Shown here piece after piece: positions 34,603-46,613 of a DNA stretch of 64,000 bases. How positions within the stretch are numbered: the stretch's first letter is position 1; each line of letters opens with the position of its first letter. A model generated the notes under the pieces. The model saw only the letters and a program-made list of their open reading frames with translations. It had not been told where the DNA came from and did not search any database. Source of the stretch: Serpula lacrymans var. lacrymans S7.9 (lineage: Eukaryota; Basidiomycota; Agaricomycetes; Boletales; Serpulaceae); NCBI RefSeq assembly GCF_000218685.1, contig NW_006763292.1, positions 512,775-576,774 on the forward strand, read 5' to 3'. The translations under genes were made by a program, and so were the position numbers.

Positions 34603-37600
34603 ATGGCACACATAGCAAGTATGGTTGATCGCACATGTCCTGCATGTGGAAAACTTTTGAAAACACCACAAGGTGTCATGGCTCACCCATCAATGTCAGT
34701 AATGTGTGCTTGGTATAGGAAAGGAAAGAGAAGAGAACTTGAAGCAGACAACCTAGGCCCTGAACAAGTAGTATTTGATGAACTCAACTTGGATGAAAAT
34801 GTTTAGGACCAAGAAGATTATGACTCAGATGGGTCAGAAGATATATTCCTCAACAGCTTACAAGAACCATTTAACAATTTCCTGAATGATCCTGCAATGC
34901 AAGGCAACACCCAGGATAACTTGAACCCTGACCCAGAGATGCAGGCTGGCAGTTCACATCACCCCCACTCCCTGCACTTTAATCTGGATGACAATGATGA
35001 TGATGATGAAAGAGTAGTGGAACAAAATGAGAATGCTGGCAAGGTTATAAGGGTGGATCTGGATGCTCATAATAAATGGAGGGAGAGTTTTCACCAGTTC
35101 CATCAAGATGATGATGAAATGGATGTTGATCTTCCAGATAATAGATGGGCTCCATTTTCCACAGAATTAGACTGGAAATTTGCACATTGGGCATTGCAGG
35201 AGGGGGTTGGCCAGAAATCTCTTAACAGATTACTGGCAATTCCTGCCTCCACACTTTGATTCATGTTTTATGTTAACTGACCTCCAACCTTTACGCCAGC
35301 TTTCCCAGAGACTGGGCCTTTCTTATCAAAATAGCAAAAGCCTTCTAAAAATTATTGAATCCAAAATTCCTGAAAGGGCCAAATGGCACTCAAAATATCT
35401 ACACTGTGATGATCATCCAGAAGAAAAACACCTTATACAGTATTGAGACCCCTTACAAGCCATTGCATCTTTGTTGGGCAATCCAGCACATGCGACAGAC
35501 ATAGTCTATAAACCCTCAAGGATATTCACAAACAGCAACAGGGATGATCATATATTTAATGAGATGTGGACTGGGAAATGGTGGCATTCTGTATAGGTTA
35601 ATATATTCACGCCAGTGGTTCCTTTCTAAATTTCATACTTATTTCTTTGATTTTAGGCTCTTCTACCTCAGGGAGCATCTGTTGCTCCTGTTATAATGGC
35701 AACAGACAAAACTCAGTTGACTCAGTTCTCAGGCGACAAGTCTGCATATCCAGTGTATCTTACACTAGGCAATATACCCAGCTCTATTAGGTGCAAACCT
35801 TCTCAGCACGCTTATGTACTTATTGGATATCTGTCTGTCAATAAATTGGTGGAAAAAGGCTTGATGACAAAGGAGAAGACAGCACATATTCAAAGACTTT
35901 TCCATGCCTCAGTACAGATGATTTTGGAGCCACTTATTGGGGTTGGACGTAAAGGAATGGAGGTTACAGGTGGAGATGGTGCAGTGAGAAAAATTCACCC
36001 TATTCTTGCTTGCTATGTCACCGACTATCCTGAGCAATGTCTGGTGACTTTCTCAAAGTATGGAACATGTCCCAAGCGCAGGCGTCCAGCAACAGACCTT
36101 GAAAATAAAGCAGCTGGGGAACCTAGGACGTCTGACTGGACTCTCTTTGTCATTAATCAAGCCTCATCTTTGAACTCAAGGAGAGAATTTTTTGATCAAT
36201 GTATGGATAAAGATGTATCTGGAGGTGTTTACAGGCCATTTTGGGAAGGATTTCTCTACTGTGATATTCATCTTTGCATTACCCCCAATGTCTTGCATCA
36301 GTTATATCAAGGTGTTGTTAAACATATCATCTCATAGTGCCAAAATTTTATGGGTACAGAGGAACTGGATGCAAGAATACGCACTTTACCTCCTGCATAT
36401 GGATCAAAGCATTTCAAAAATGGTTTATCGCCTCTTTCTCAGATATCTGGAGGCGAAAGAAAAGATATGGCCAAGGTACTTTTAGAATGCCTTGTAGGAA
36501 AACTCCCCAAGCAGGCAATCATTGCAATTAGATCACTCTTGGACTTCATTATATTGCTCAGTACCCCACACACAACAATACAACCCTTGGATATCTATCA
36601 GATGCTCTCAAAACATTTCATCAAAACAAAGCAATTTTCGTCACTCTGGGTGTTAGAGAAAATATTAATATTCCTAAATTTCACTCTCTACTACACTATG
36701 TCAACTCTATTTGCTGGTTTGGGGCTACAAATAACTACAACACAGAAATGTTTGAACGTTTCTACATAGACATGGCCAAGGATACATGAAGAGCATCAAA
36801 TCATAGGAATGAGCATCCACAAATGACCACCTGACTAACAAGGCAAGAAAAAACTGTGTAGTTTGAATGCTATCAATTGTCTTTACAGAATAGACCAGTT
36901 CTACGTCAGCAAGATATTCTCCAGAATTCATCTGGCTTAGGTATTAACATAGCCAAAGTATCTCCTCTTCCACAACAACCCCTTCAATCAATTCAACAAA
37001 ACCACCAATGTCATGGCTTCATACATGATATCAAGGAGTTTCTGAATTGCCTAATGCATGGTCAGCCAGGTTATATGTCCAGAAATCAAGTCAATATTGC
37101 AAATCTCCCATTTGATTCACTTGACATATTCACTAGTTTCAAACTCACTCCAATTCACCTTGGAGATGATGCTAGTGCAAGTGTAAAGTACAAAGTCATC
37201 AAAGCAAGACCTAGGTCCAAAGGAATTGCTCCACAGTTTGATAATGTTGTCGTATTAGACTCATTAAAAGCAGAGTCAACAGGTGTTGCTGGTAATATTT
37301 TCCTCTAATTTTATGATCAGTTTCAAGTTGTGAATTAATATTTCAGGACATAGGTACACGTGTTGGAAGAGTTAAAGTAATATTAAAGCTCCCTGCCATT
37401 TTTCATGGTGGTTCTGTTCGCATACCAAAACGTTGGCCCAAAATTCTATTAGCGTACATTGAATGGTACACCAAGTTGAAAGGTAGTGCAGATCCAGCAC
37501 ATATGATGTATGCAATTATAAAATCTGCACTTAGAGCTGATGGTACTCCACCAGCTTCCATAGTACCATTGAGCAGTATACGACAAGGCTGCCACTTGTT

Positions 37601-37721
37601 GCCTTTGTTTGGAAAAGATCAAGTGCCTGCTCACTGGGGTACAGAAAATGCTTTGGATGTTTGTGATAGATTTTTATTAAATAATTGGGCTAGTTTGTAT
37701 GCATACCAAACTATTTGGTGA
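34603..37721 (+). pseudogene. Plavaka transposase of Element 2
   Basis: Starts with a zinc-finger-like block CPACGKLLKTPQGVMAHPSM with a later Cys (C-x2-C...H...C), then an acidic region and FSTELDWKFAHWALQEG, QRLGLSYQNSKSLLKII, AIASLLGNPAHATDIVYKPS and MWTGKWWHSV. The core is ATDKTQLTQFSGDKSAYPVY then LTLGNIPSSIRCKPSQHAYV, IHPILACYVTDYPEQCLVTF, GTCPK, ITPNVLHQLYQGVVKHIIS, GGERKDMAKVLLECLVGKLP and a C-terminal domain ending YAYQTIW-stop at 37721. This is a full-length Plavaka DDE transposase by domain order. Stops (for instance TAG at 35596 after the WWHSV exon and at 36335, and in the block near 36785-36860) indicate it is inactive, although some could lie in introns. It is collinear with the Element 1 transposase, which supports common ancestry. 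Confidence 0.8.
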
Positions 37722-37911
37722 ATATTAATTCTATCATTATTAGTATCAGAAAAAGGTTCTCATAGACATAAATGAGCTGGTATAGCTGGTATAGCTGACA
37801 TAGTAACTATGAGGCTTCACATAGAAATTTATTGGCTATAATAGGAATTTAATAGCTATCATAGCAGCTATAGAAACATACTCAGCTATATAGCAAAATA
37901 GTTTTTCCTGA
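37722..37911. repeat. Element 2 right subterminal region and terminus
   Basis: Near-tandem GCTGGTATA units (37769-37795) and many CTATAG/TATAGC words lead into GCTATATAGCAAAATAG and the terminal TTTTTCCTGA at 37902-37911, mirroring the left end. Confidence 0.65.
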
Positions 37912-38338
37912 TGTTCATGATGGCGGCCAGTATGTATGTCGGGTTTTATTTCCTTTTCAGCTTGAATGGCCTTCAAGTACCAAAAAGTCAACTTGATTAT
38001 ATCCAGTAGACATGTTCTCAATACCAGTCTGACCTCATTACCTCAAAAAGCTTTTGTTATCCCAGGTACTACATTTTTTTGTTTTGGTATTTCACTCAGG
38101 GTTTTGTTAGGTCTTCTTTTCTTCACAGCCACCAAGTACCAAAAAGTCAATTTGCCCCATGGGTAGGCCCCCCTATTTTACGCATTTGTTATAACTACCT
38201 TATAATCATCTTGCTGCCGGCATCATATCATGGCAGGTTACGGCTTTTATAAATGTTTTAGGCCACACCACCTACTCAAGAACAGCCTCTATGTTCCAAA
38301 AAGTCCTTCAAGAGGAGATACCACTTGTGCAGTACTAA
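37912..38338. other. Spacer with two copies of a short direct repeat
   Basis: CAAGTACCAAAAAGTCAA occurs near 37973 and again near 38133, and a weaker copy near 38288. No gene is supported; it may be the remnant 5' region of the DUF6698 gene. Confidence 0.35.
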
Positions 38339-39740
38339 ATGTCATATGGTCACTGTAGTAATGTGCATCAGGTAAAGTCATCTGCCATTGATTTTCCACC
38401 TTTTGTATCTATGTCTGACAACGAAGGTGACAGGGAATACTGGCGTAGTTCGGAGAATAACAAGCGTGGACAAAGTTCTGCCTTGGAGCAGCGATGCCAG
38501 CAGCTATCCTGCCAGTGCTTCACTAGGCAAAGTACTTGCTAATGTTTGACTTACTATCTGTACAGTTCTATCCAAGGTCCTATCGTCCATTATGGACGCC
38601 ATTTTGGGCGAGCAATATATGCATTCTGTAATGTCCAGAGCCTTATCAAAAACAGTTTCAAACATATGGTTTCAGACAAGCCCGAAGAGAGCTATACAGC
38701 TGAGTATGAGACTGTTTTCTTTCTCTGTATTTCCATTCATCCACTCCTTAATTTCCAGGGAACATAAACAAGAAGCTGTATATTTAGAGCTGCTTAAAAT
38801 TATTCCAAGGCTGGAGAAAGATTTGATGAGAGAAAATTCCTCTGAGGAAGAAATAATCCATATTGCCGACTTAGTATGAACATTTTTCTTACCACAATAT
38901 ACTCTTACAATAATTTGTTTCACAGATTCAAAAAAGTGCCAATGGGGCTAGGGCAGACAATACAAAAGGTCTCAAAGGCGCATTCATTGATTGGATCACT
39001 TTTAAAGGTCAAGCACTTTCACTTTACATTCATTGTAATGTGAAGACTGGTTGTGAATTCAATCACGAGCTTATGAGGGCTCTTCTATGCCCAGCAGGGA
39101 TGGATTGGTCAAGCTTAGAGTGAATTATTCAACTTGTCTTTGATTTGATGTATTGATTTGTTGTTATAAGAATTAGAGAAAAGCTTGTCAATGGCCAAAT
39201 TCAAGTCTCAGGAGATCAGTGGCCAATAATGCTGTATGCTAAATACCAGTCGGATGATCCTTGGGAAGGTTTATTGAGAAGCAGTCTTCTTATAAATATG
39301 AATTCTTTGATTATACTACTATTCTGGAACTCTTTTATAGGTGTTCAAGCATATTTTTACACCGCCCAGCTCCGTCAATCAAGAGCCCAAGGCCACACGC
39401 TCTGGAAATGCCCGCATGCTGTAACATGAGCCTTCATTGCCTATGTGGCTACATAAATAAGCTATGGCACCTAAATGTTCTAAAGATCACGCCTTGATAA
39501 GATGACTTGAAAATATAGGTTCATTTTGCACTAACTTTAGCACAGGTGTTTTCACGGACAGGTCTTACCACTGATTCCAAGCATTTCTACAACAGCATCC
39601 TGATCTTGTTGGATGATCCAGAGGAGTGTGAGAAAGTCGAGTCTTGAATGAATTAGTGGAATCGGTCAGTATTATCACTAGGCTGTTGTTTTATCTTGGT
39701 GTAGTACTGACTTCCTGTTTGTTAGCCAAGTTTTTCCTGT
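38339..39740 (+). pseudogene. DUF6698-domain protein, broken
   Basis: Exons on the plus strand give IVHYGRHFGRAIYAFCNVQS, SDKPEESYTAEYE, EIIHIADL then an intron, the diagnostic GARADNTKGLKGAFIDWITF, ALLCPAGMDW, QVSGDQWPIMLYAKYQSDDP followed by WEGLLRSSLLI, and finally QVFSRTGLTTDSKHFYNSIL followed by LLDDPEE. The order is that of DUF6698 proteins, multicopy in mushroom-forming fungi and of unknown function. Stops after DWSSLE (39121) and in the last exon, plus frame changes, mark it as a pseudogene. It lies directly outside Element 2. Confidence 0.7.
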
Positions 39741-40060
39741 TTATTGTGCTACTGAAACACTACCATCAAAACACAGTGCACTTGCAAAAATATGTGAGCG
39801 GCAAGCTGCTTTGAGGGGTGGGGGTATAGGCTTAGCATGGTGCAGAATTAGCATACTGCTACAGAGTCATCCCACTCAATTTTAATGGGAGGAGGGTTAA
39901 CATAGTCAACCTCGGACCTTGTAGTACTGTTAATATCTAAATATGACTCTAATATGAAACAATTGCTCTTCACTCTCAAAAATGGCCCCATCATAATTTT
40001 GGTAGCAGCCAGCAAACCCGGTGTACGGCCACTGAGCATACATCATAATTACTGGATACA
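39741..40060. other. No gene recognised
   Basis: Short gap between the DUF6698 and DUF6589 pseudogenes; only chance frames are seen. Confidence 0.35.
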
Positions 40061-43000
40061 ATGTATAATCCTGTCACAGAAGATCATCTCACTGACACTG
40101 CATTATCATACTTCACAGTCTGTTGCATAAAGAGAGTTACTGACATATATGAACTGTATGACAATATAGCTGAGAAGTAGCATCAAACTCTGAAGTCAGC
40201 TTGCCACCAGAATAAGAATATTTGGTATTATGAGAAGGTGTGAAATCAGGCTATGTCCTAAGCATTTGCTAAGCAAGTCTGTCTATATTTTCAGATATAG
40301 CACCCTTCTGATATACTACAAGACACATAATCATGAGCCTTTGGTAAGCAACTCTATCTATATTCCTATATTTTCAGATATAGCACCATTCTGATACTAC
40401 AAGATCCATATGCATAACCATGAGAAAAAATATTGCCGCTTTCAAGTATCCCAGCAGTTACACCACCAAAGAAGCTATCATACAAGTTGTATAATGCTGA
40501 CAATAGTGCATCTTAGAGGTAAGCTGAAGACCAGCGGGAGCAGACTGGTGAATTTGGTAATTTGTGACATGCCTCCCAGAGGTTATGGTGTATTGTCCGC
40601 AATGCTAGAGTTGATCACTCAAAAAACTGCTGCTGCAACTTTGTTGGGTGTGATAATTGTGATGTATGTTGTGGTTTCCAACAACTCACCCAGTAAATAT
40701 AAATCATTACATTATGATCCATCAGAATGATATATCATTGAGACATGTCAAAGTTGATAACAATTTACAACTGTATACATGATTCTGTTGGACTCTCACT
40801 GATTTCCTGATGCAGCCATGAGCATATACACTATCATTGATTCCTTACAGCAAAATCATGTTACAATTATTTTGCTGGTTGAGGAGGTTCTGCAAAACAA
40901 AAGGCCAGAATATCATTCAATTTGTCAGTTACTTATGAAAGAGGCTGATTTGATCTGTACTTGCCTCCATCATAATCCCCTCACACAAGCCAGTGTCACT
41001 GCTTGCACTATTGTCTGTAAAACAGACAATATGTGGTGAGCTACAAGAATTGACACAAAAATGGTGGAGTTTGCACTTCCAAGCCACAACATCCACTTCA
41101 GAACAGCTAGAAGGATTATTCATGCAAGATATTGCTGAAAGAAGGAGTGCAGCAGCACCAAACCTTTGGAATTTCCAAATCTGTACCCTCAAACCATCAC
41201 TACATGGCAAAACTGCAGATCTGGACATAAACATAGAATCACTAGAGTTCAGAGACTCTGAATAGGATATGGGTGATATTGGAGTTGAAAATATTGCAGT
41301 GGTGAACAGTGGAGTTGAAGATGAAGAAGCTGATGACCATAGCAGTGGGGAGGGAGGTACAAACACTTCAAAAAGCGGTCAACTCATGCTAGTGAAAGGA
41401 GCTCAGTGTTGGTAAAAATAGTAGGCCAAAATGATAGCTAGATCATACCTGATAATATATTGAATACATTATTCAGTGAACTGTGGTGTGCATCAGCATG
41501 CTCTTGCAGAGTGTTAACCAACGATGCAACTACTTACAAGGCATCCTTGGTATCTTCTACCATTCAACTTGTGTCCCGAAGAAGGTTATTGATGTCCTGA
41601 GCCATGCTGATCTGTCTATTAGTATGGCATCCATATTAAATGCAGTCAACTCCATGTCCAGAGAGGCAAGCCGGCAAATCAAACATGCTGTGCGGTCCCT
41701 AAATAGTTTATTTGCATATAATAACTTCAACATCAATTTCAAGACAGGACAACCTATCATTGAACACCAAAATACATTTATACACGCAACATCTGCAACT
41801 ATAGTGCCGCTTTTTGGTGTAGACAATTCAGAGGCCCTGCGGTGTTCAGCTGAACTCTGGAGCTGTGATCCTCAAAATCCATCATTAACAGCACTACCTT
41901 GGCCCACAAATTCTGATGATATCTTCCATTTTCACATGGAAGACACATACAGTAAACAAAAACCTGGTGAAAAGCTCAGCCCTTGTCTGGCTGCTTTTGC
42001 ATGACATATGCAACACATACTTGTACACCAGGGAAGGGGCTTTTCTCAGTTTAAACAGATCCTTGGAGAGCCAGCAGCCATACAGAAAATACTGCTGCAT
42101 AAAACTGAACAGGTTCCCTGTCATTCAATGAATATCAATCAATCAACAAATAATGGGAATATTGAAGTGATGGAAAACTTACTGTGACAAGGTGGCATTG
42201 GAGATCTTACTGATAAAGCCCTTGATCTAGAAAATGATGCTAGTATGTCCGAGCATGTTTTGCTGGTCCATGGTGATCTCCTCATTTGATCTCCTCATAA
42301 GGAAATGTCTTGATGTGGTCCGGGATTCATGTTGTATTGAAAAAACACCAAAAAACCAGCTACAATATATTGTTTTTATGCCTGGGTTGTTTCACTACAA
42401 GATGGCAGCTGCTGATGCACTTTAGAGAGTATACATCCATCCAAAGGAGGGAAAAGAGGATGAAAATAGTTTTTTCCAGCATATTGGTATCCTGCGTCCA
42501 AATGAAAAAAGCACATTTGCAAGTAAACACGGGTTCATGATATTATTTACCATGACCTGTGGGCATCAATGCTTGACTGATGGCTGTTGAAGCTAGGAAG
42601 AGTAACTCACAGTTGTTGTCACTTAAAGTATTTTGGAATCCAATCCATCCTGGAATTTGATTGTCAAAATTTCAAAGTCCATTGTTCTAAAATATGTTGC
42701 CAGTGGAATAATGACACACAATGTTCACAAGAAAACACTAGTTAACTGTGACTAATGAAAACCTGCTTCTGCAAAACCGGGATGAGTTGTTGTATATTGA
42801 TTTGTGTCATGCAATAAACACAGTGTAAGGAATCAATTTTTCTATTGCATTCCCATCATGTGATGGCTATTCAACCTGTTCCCTATCACCCCTCTTGCTA
42901 TTGAATTGGAAGTCATAGCCGGTACTCTATTACTTTTATCTTTCTTCTTCTTGTTTTCCTTTCACACTCATAACCTATCATACTTACAACATAGAAGACT

Positions 43001-44590
43001 CCTCTCTAACCCTCGAGAAGATATCCCAATGATGTAGCATTAATAAAAAGCTATGCCCGGGAATACTTTGGCGAGAGATTAATCAGCAATATAAGCTGTG
43101 ACTCAGCACCTTCTTATGGGTTTACTGATCCAGCCAATTGTACATCTCTTACTAAGGATTTCTCCCACACAATTAGTAATTACAATAGATCATACTATTC
43201 CCTCCTTTTTCTTATTGGCTAACTGTTTGGTTAGACCACTCTTGATTTCTTTATTCCCTTTGGACTGACCTCTGCAATTCATTATATTCATTATATAAAG
43301 AGTATATACTGTGACAACACTAACAAGACACAGCCTTGGGGCACTGGAGCACAACAAAAACAACACTCAGAAGAAGAGGAAGAGGTGGGAGTGGTTACCC
43401 ATTTGGCAGGACCAAGTTAGTTGTTGGTAGACAACAGGAGGACTCGCTAAGTCCTTCCCCATGTTTTGCTCCTGTATATATACTAAAATACATGAGGTAC
43501 TGTACAGTTGTAAATAAAGTTTAAAGTCTGATGTTTAGCATATGACCAGTCACATGGTGAGCCTAGATACTGGTCAGGTGATGTGTCACATGACTGGTTA
43601 TGTGACTATGAAAAGTCCAAAAATGTAAAGTAAAGTAAATGGTCACATAACTGGTCATGTGACTTGGAAAAAGTAAAAGTAAAAGTACAAAAGGTGAAGC
43701 GTAAATAGGTGCTGGTATGTTAATTGTAACATATACCCAATGTATTATTCCTTAGTTCAATATTAGTTTGGATTCGTGCCTATACAGATACTCTTCAATC
43801 ACAATACTCTGATCCACCACCTTTCCTCAAGGATTTTGGTCAGACATTTGTTATTGTTATATAGCTTTGTATTTGTTGCCTAACACACACAAGATGTCAG
43901 TGGAGTCAAGGCTTCATGTCTTCCATGGATATATATACTCAAGGCTATCAAGAAACATAAGTATGCCACACAAATAAGCCGCTTTTAGACTCAACTACGG
44001 TTTCACTATCCTGAAATTTTGTGGTGTATTCATTGAGTCTAGTTTCAATGCAATTGGGATTAACAGATATGTCAAGCATAATAATCAGAAATAGCATACT
44101 ATGCAACCCAACAGGAAAACCACATGCTTTCAGGGCAGTAAATTTGTTGGTACAACAAAATTACCTATATACAAAGGTGAGTGTGGAAACAATGGCACAA
44201 AAATCCAAACAAGCTAAAAGAAACTAGGTTATTTTTGCTGGAACAGGGTTGAACCACACAATCAGGCACATTATTGAGGAGTCACCCTTAATAGAAGTCT
44301 ATTGCAGCTGTCATGTTATTGTTGAGAATGCATTCCATATCAAATCTCATGCAACTTGGCATACACCCCCAGATATAACAAAAACATCAAAAAAACTTGT
44401 AACTCATATAGCAGAGACTTCTGCACATATTTTCACAGCAAACTGAAGGGCAAAGTTTTCTGTTGGAGATAAGGTGGCACTAGGGGTTGAGCTTGTACAA
44501 GAAGTACAGGACAACATACTTCATGAACCTTTAGAGGGCAGAGATGACTTGATGGAGATAAATGCAGATGACTTGCTGGGTGATTGATCC
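40061..44590 (+). pseudogene. DUF6589-domain protein, broken, with solo LTR inside
   Basis: From an ATG at 40061, plus-strand fragments in order give the N-terminal part (TEDHLTDTALSYFTVCCIKR), a middle block (QNHVTIILLVEEVLQNKRPE), the typical DUF6589 core (QRCNYLQGILGIFYHSTCVP, SISMASILNAVNSMSREASR, AYNNFNINFKTGQPI, QGGIGDL, LVHGDL, MPGLFHYKMAAADAL) and the C-terminal part (SILCNPTGKPHAFRAVNLLV, IEESPLIEVY, HTPPDITKTSKKLVTHIAET, KFSVGDKVALGVELVQEVQD). DUF6589 proteins are widespread in Agaricomycetes without a known role. Several in-frame stops and a 422-bp solo LTR at 43310-43731 inactivate it; the stretch 42560-43309 shows no recognisable coding sequence. Confidence 0.7.
43310..43731 (-). 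mobile_element. Solo LTR, family A, in the DUF6589 pseudogene
   Basis: A 422-bp segment from TGTGACAACAC to TTAATTGTAACA, flanked by perfect TATAC duplications. The left half matches family A LTRs (GGGAGTGGTTACCC, ACAACAGGAGGACTCGCT). The right half holds several CATGTGAC/GTCACATG words (43540-43672) not found in the other family A copies. Confidence 0.82.
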
Positions 44591-44639
44591 TAAGAGCTAG
44601 CCCCAGTGCATGGTGGTATGTTTTCATTAGTTGCATTTG

Positions 44640-46209
44640 TGCGTGGAGGCCTAGCCATGTAGTTTGGACATGTGCAGTTTGACACTGTCATAGTAAATAG
44701 AATATAACCTGGATATTTGCTGCCACTTACCTATATGCCCAACAGCCCCACAAGCGCCACATTTACATTGCCTTTGAGTAGCATTTTGACTGACACTGAT
44801 GTTGGTTAATGTACTTGCAGTGGGTGCTAGAGGTCCAGAGGCAACCATTTAACTCTGCAACGGTGCAGATGTGAAAAGCGGGGGCAGAGGTGTAGGCGGA
44901 TAATACCTAGAACATAGTGAGATAACCTGATCACCAAACATGTCAGAATTTTGCCAGCAAGTCTGATGCTTCAAAGAAACTAAGTCAGTGAGTTTTGAGT
45001 GATGTGCAACATCAACAATGTGATCAAAAATGCCATCTGCAAGTATCAACTGCAGTCCAAAAAATTCATCCTCTCCCAGCCCACTTTCTACCATCTTTTT
45101 CTCTCTCCATTCCTCAAATGTCTTTCAAAAGTCCAAATCCTCTGAGGACATTGTGTATTCATTAAAATTGAACTTGGGTTTTGCACAAGTGTGTTTTGGT
45201 GGCGGTTTTGATGGTGTGAATAGAATGGGACAAGATGAACTGCATGTGTCACAACAGTGATGTGACTCTTTGTTCTTGCACCACTCACAGCACTCTAGGC
45301 TCTCAGCTGCAGCATTGGTATCACCTGTTGCTGCCATGAGAAAATATGTGAGTGTTTAGTCCAATTATTCAAATCTGGCTAGTGGCTCACATTTTGGATT
45401 TTTAAAATACTCATCAACCACATTCCTTCAACAAATACCTCAAGAGCGTGTATTTGTATATGTGTCTATTGCATTGGCTTTGTGCTCGGTGTTAGAACAG
45501 CCTGAAGGAATATACTGACTTGTTCCAGGTGGCATTATAGCGGCTGTTTGCTGTGCAAAGTTCTCCACCAGCTGAATGTATGCTGTATTTTTTTCTACGG
45601 CAATGTCCATAGCAACAACACAATCCTCTTCCCCCTCACTATCATCACTCATTTCCTCCCCTTCTTCATTATCTTGAGGTACCAATGTTGTACCTCTGAT
45701 TTGTGTATGCTTACTGATGAGCTCTCTTTCTTTATCACTAACCTTTTATTTTTGTTTTCCCTTCTTTCCCTTGTTTTTGTCTAGATATTTTGGTTCTATA
45801 AAATATATGGCAATGCCATCAAGAAGCTGGTCTCAGGCAGCCTGTCCCATATGCTGTAACAGAGCACACAAGGATGGTGTGTATTTCCACTGTACCACAA
45901 GCCCTATGCTACGCAAGTCAGGGACCTACAAATAATCATAATCAAGTGCCTTTTTCTATCTGTGTAAGGTATTGTACTTACCATTCCTGCTGTGTCTGTG
46001 CAATGTATGCCCCATAGAGCCCCAACTTGAAGCTTCTTCACTGTTTTTTTTTGAAACTCGGCACTCATCCCAGAGTGAAACCACACTATTTTATCCTTGT
46101 GCATACTGGGGACATGAGATTGCAAGAACTCACCCACCACCTCTGTTTTGTTTCAGAAATTTGCAAATAGCATAAAGGTTTGAGTTTAATCCAGTCACAG
46201 GACTCTGAG
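44640..46209 (-). pseudogene. RecQ-like helicase, C-terminal part
   Basis: Minus-strand exons give the second helicase lobe: FMLFANF, VVGEFLQSHVPSMHKDKIVW then FHSGMSAEFQKKTVKKLQVG, IHCTDTAGM and then VVQWKYTPSLCALLQHMGQA. After acidic sequence come Cys-rich motifs (CCEWCKNKESHHCCDTC) and an RQC/HRDC-like end (LQLILADGIFDHIVDVAHHS, MFGDQVISLCSRYYPP). RecQ helicases unwind DNA 3' to 5'; RecQ-like genes are repeated in many fungal genomes, sometimes near telomeres. A TGA replaces the Arg codon expected in GQAA-R. The N-terminal part lies beyond the inserted Gypsy element at 52450-53157. Confidence 0.7.
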
Positions 46210-46600
46210 TGTAACAACCTAGAGTTAGTTACTCTGGCGCACACAGGAACACACTGTAAAGGTAGTGGAAGACGGGGAGTGGATACCCCTTGGGCTGCAG
46301 TGAGTTAGTTGGTATACAACAGGAGGACTCGCTGAGGAGTCTCCTGGATCTATTGGGGTATATATACTACTACAGGTTTGTTTGTACATGTGTACTATAC
46401 AGTTTGATGAAGGCAGTGGCTGATGATGTCATAGGGCCTAGCCCGTATGGCCAGCTCCACTGCGTGAGAGAGTTAAGTCTAAAAGTAAAAGAAAGGCAAC
46501 ACGGCGCGAGAAAGGGAAATGCCGCGTGGCACTTAAAGTATAAAGTTAAAGCGGAGAATAAAAAGGAAAGGAGATGTCCGGAAATTGTGTTATCGTAACA
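46210..46600 (-). repeat. 3' LTR of Gypsy A
   Basis: TGTAACAACC...TATCGTAACA on plus. It was compared by eye with the other LTR and no difference was seen. It includes a GTATATATAC stretch and a TGATGATGTCAT word. Confidence 0.92.
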
Positions 46601-46613
46601 CTACCCCCCTTCT
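46601..46613 (-). promoter_or_regulatory. Polypurine tract of Gypsy A
   Basis: On the minus strand AGAAGGGGGGTAG abuts the 3' LTR, the usual primer for plus-strand DNA synthesis during reverse transcription. Confidence 0.75.

Larger units (their letters stand above)
27080..37911. mobile_element. Element 2: complete Plavaka DNA transposon (10.8 kb)
   Basis: Bounded by TCAGGAAAAACC... on the left and ...GTTTTTCCTGA on the right, matching the termini of Element 1. Subterminal regions are rich in CTATAG words. Inside, leftward genes (DUF6532, dioxygenase-like remnant, gene X) and rightward genes (PD-(D/E)XK-like protein and transposase) diverge around 31.9-32.6 kb. A solo LTR (31229-31642) is nested inside. 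No clear target duplication was found, so the exact outermost base is uncertain by one or two. Confidence 0.8.

Noticed and set aside
44433..45337. Independent small genes such as zinc-ribbon proteins
   Set aside because: The Cys-rich pieces fit in order into the C-terminal region of the RecQ-like helicase pseudogene.
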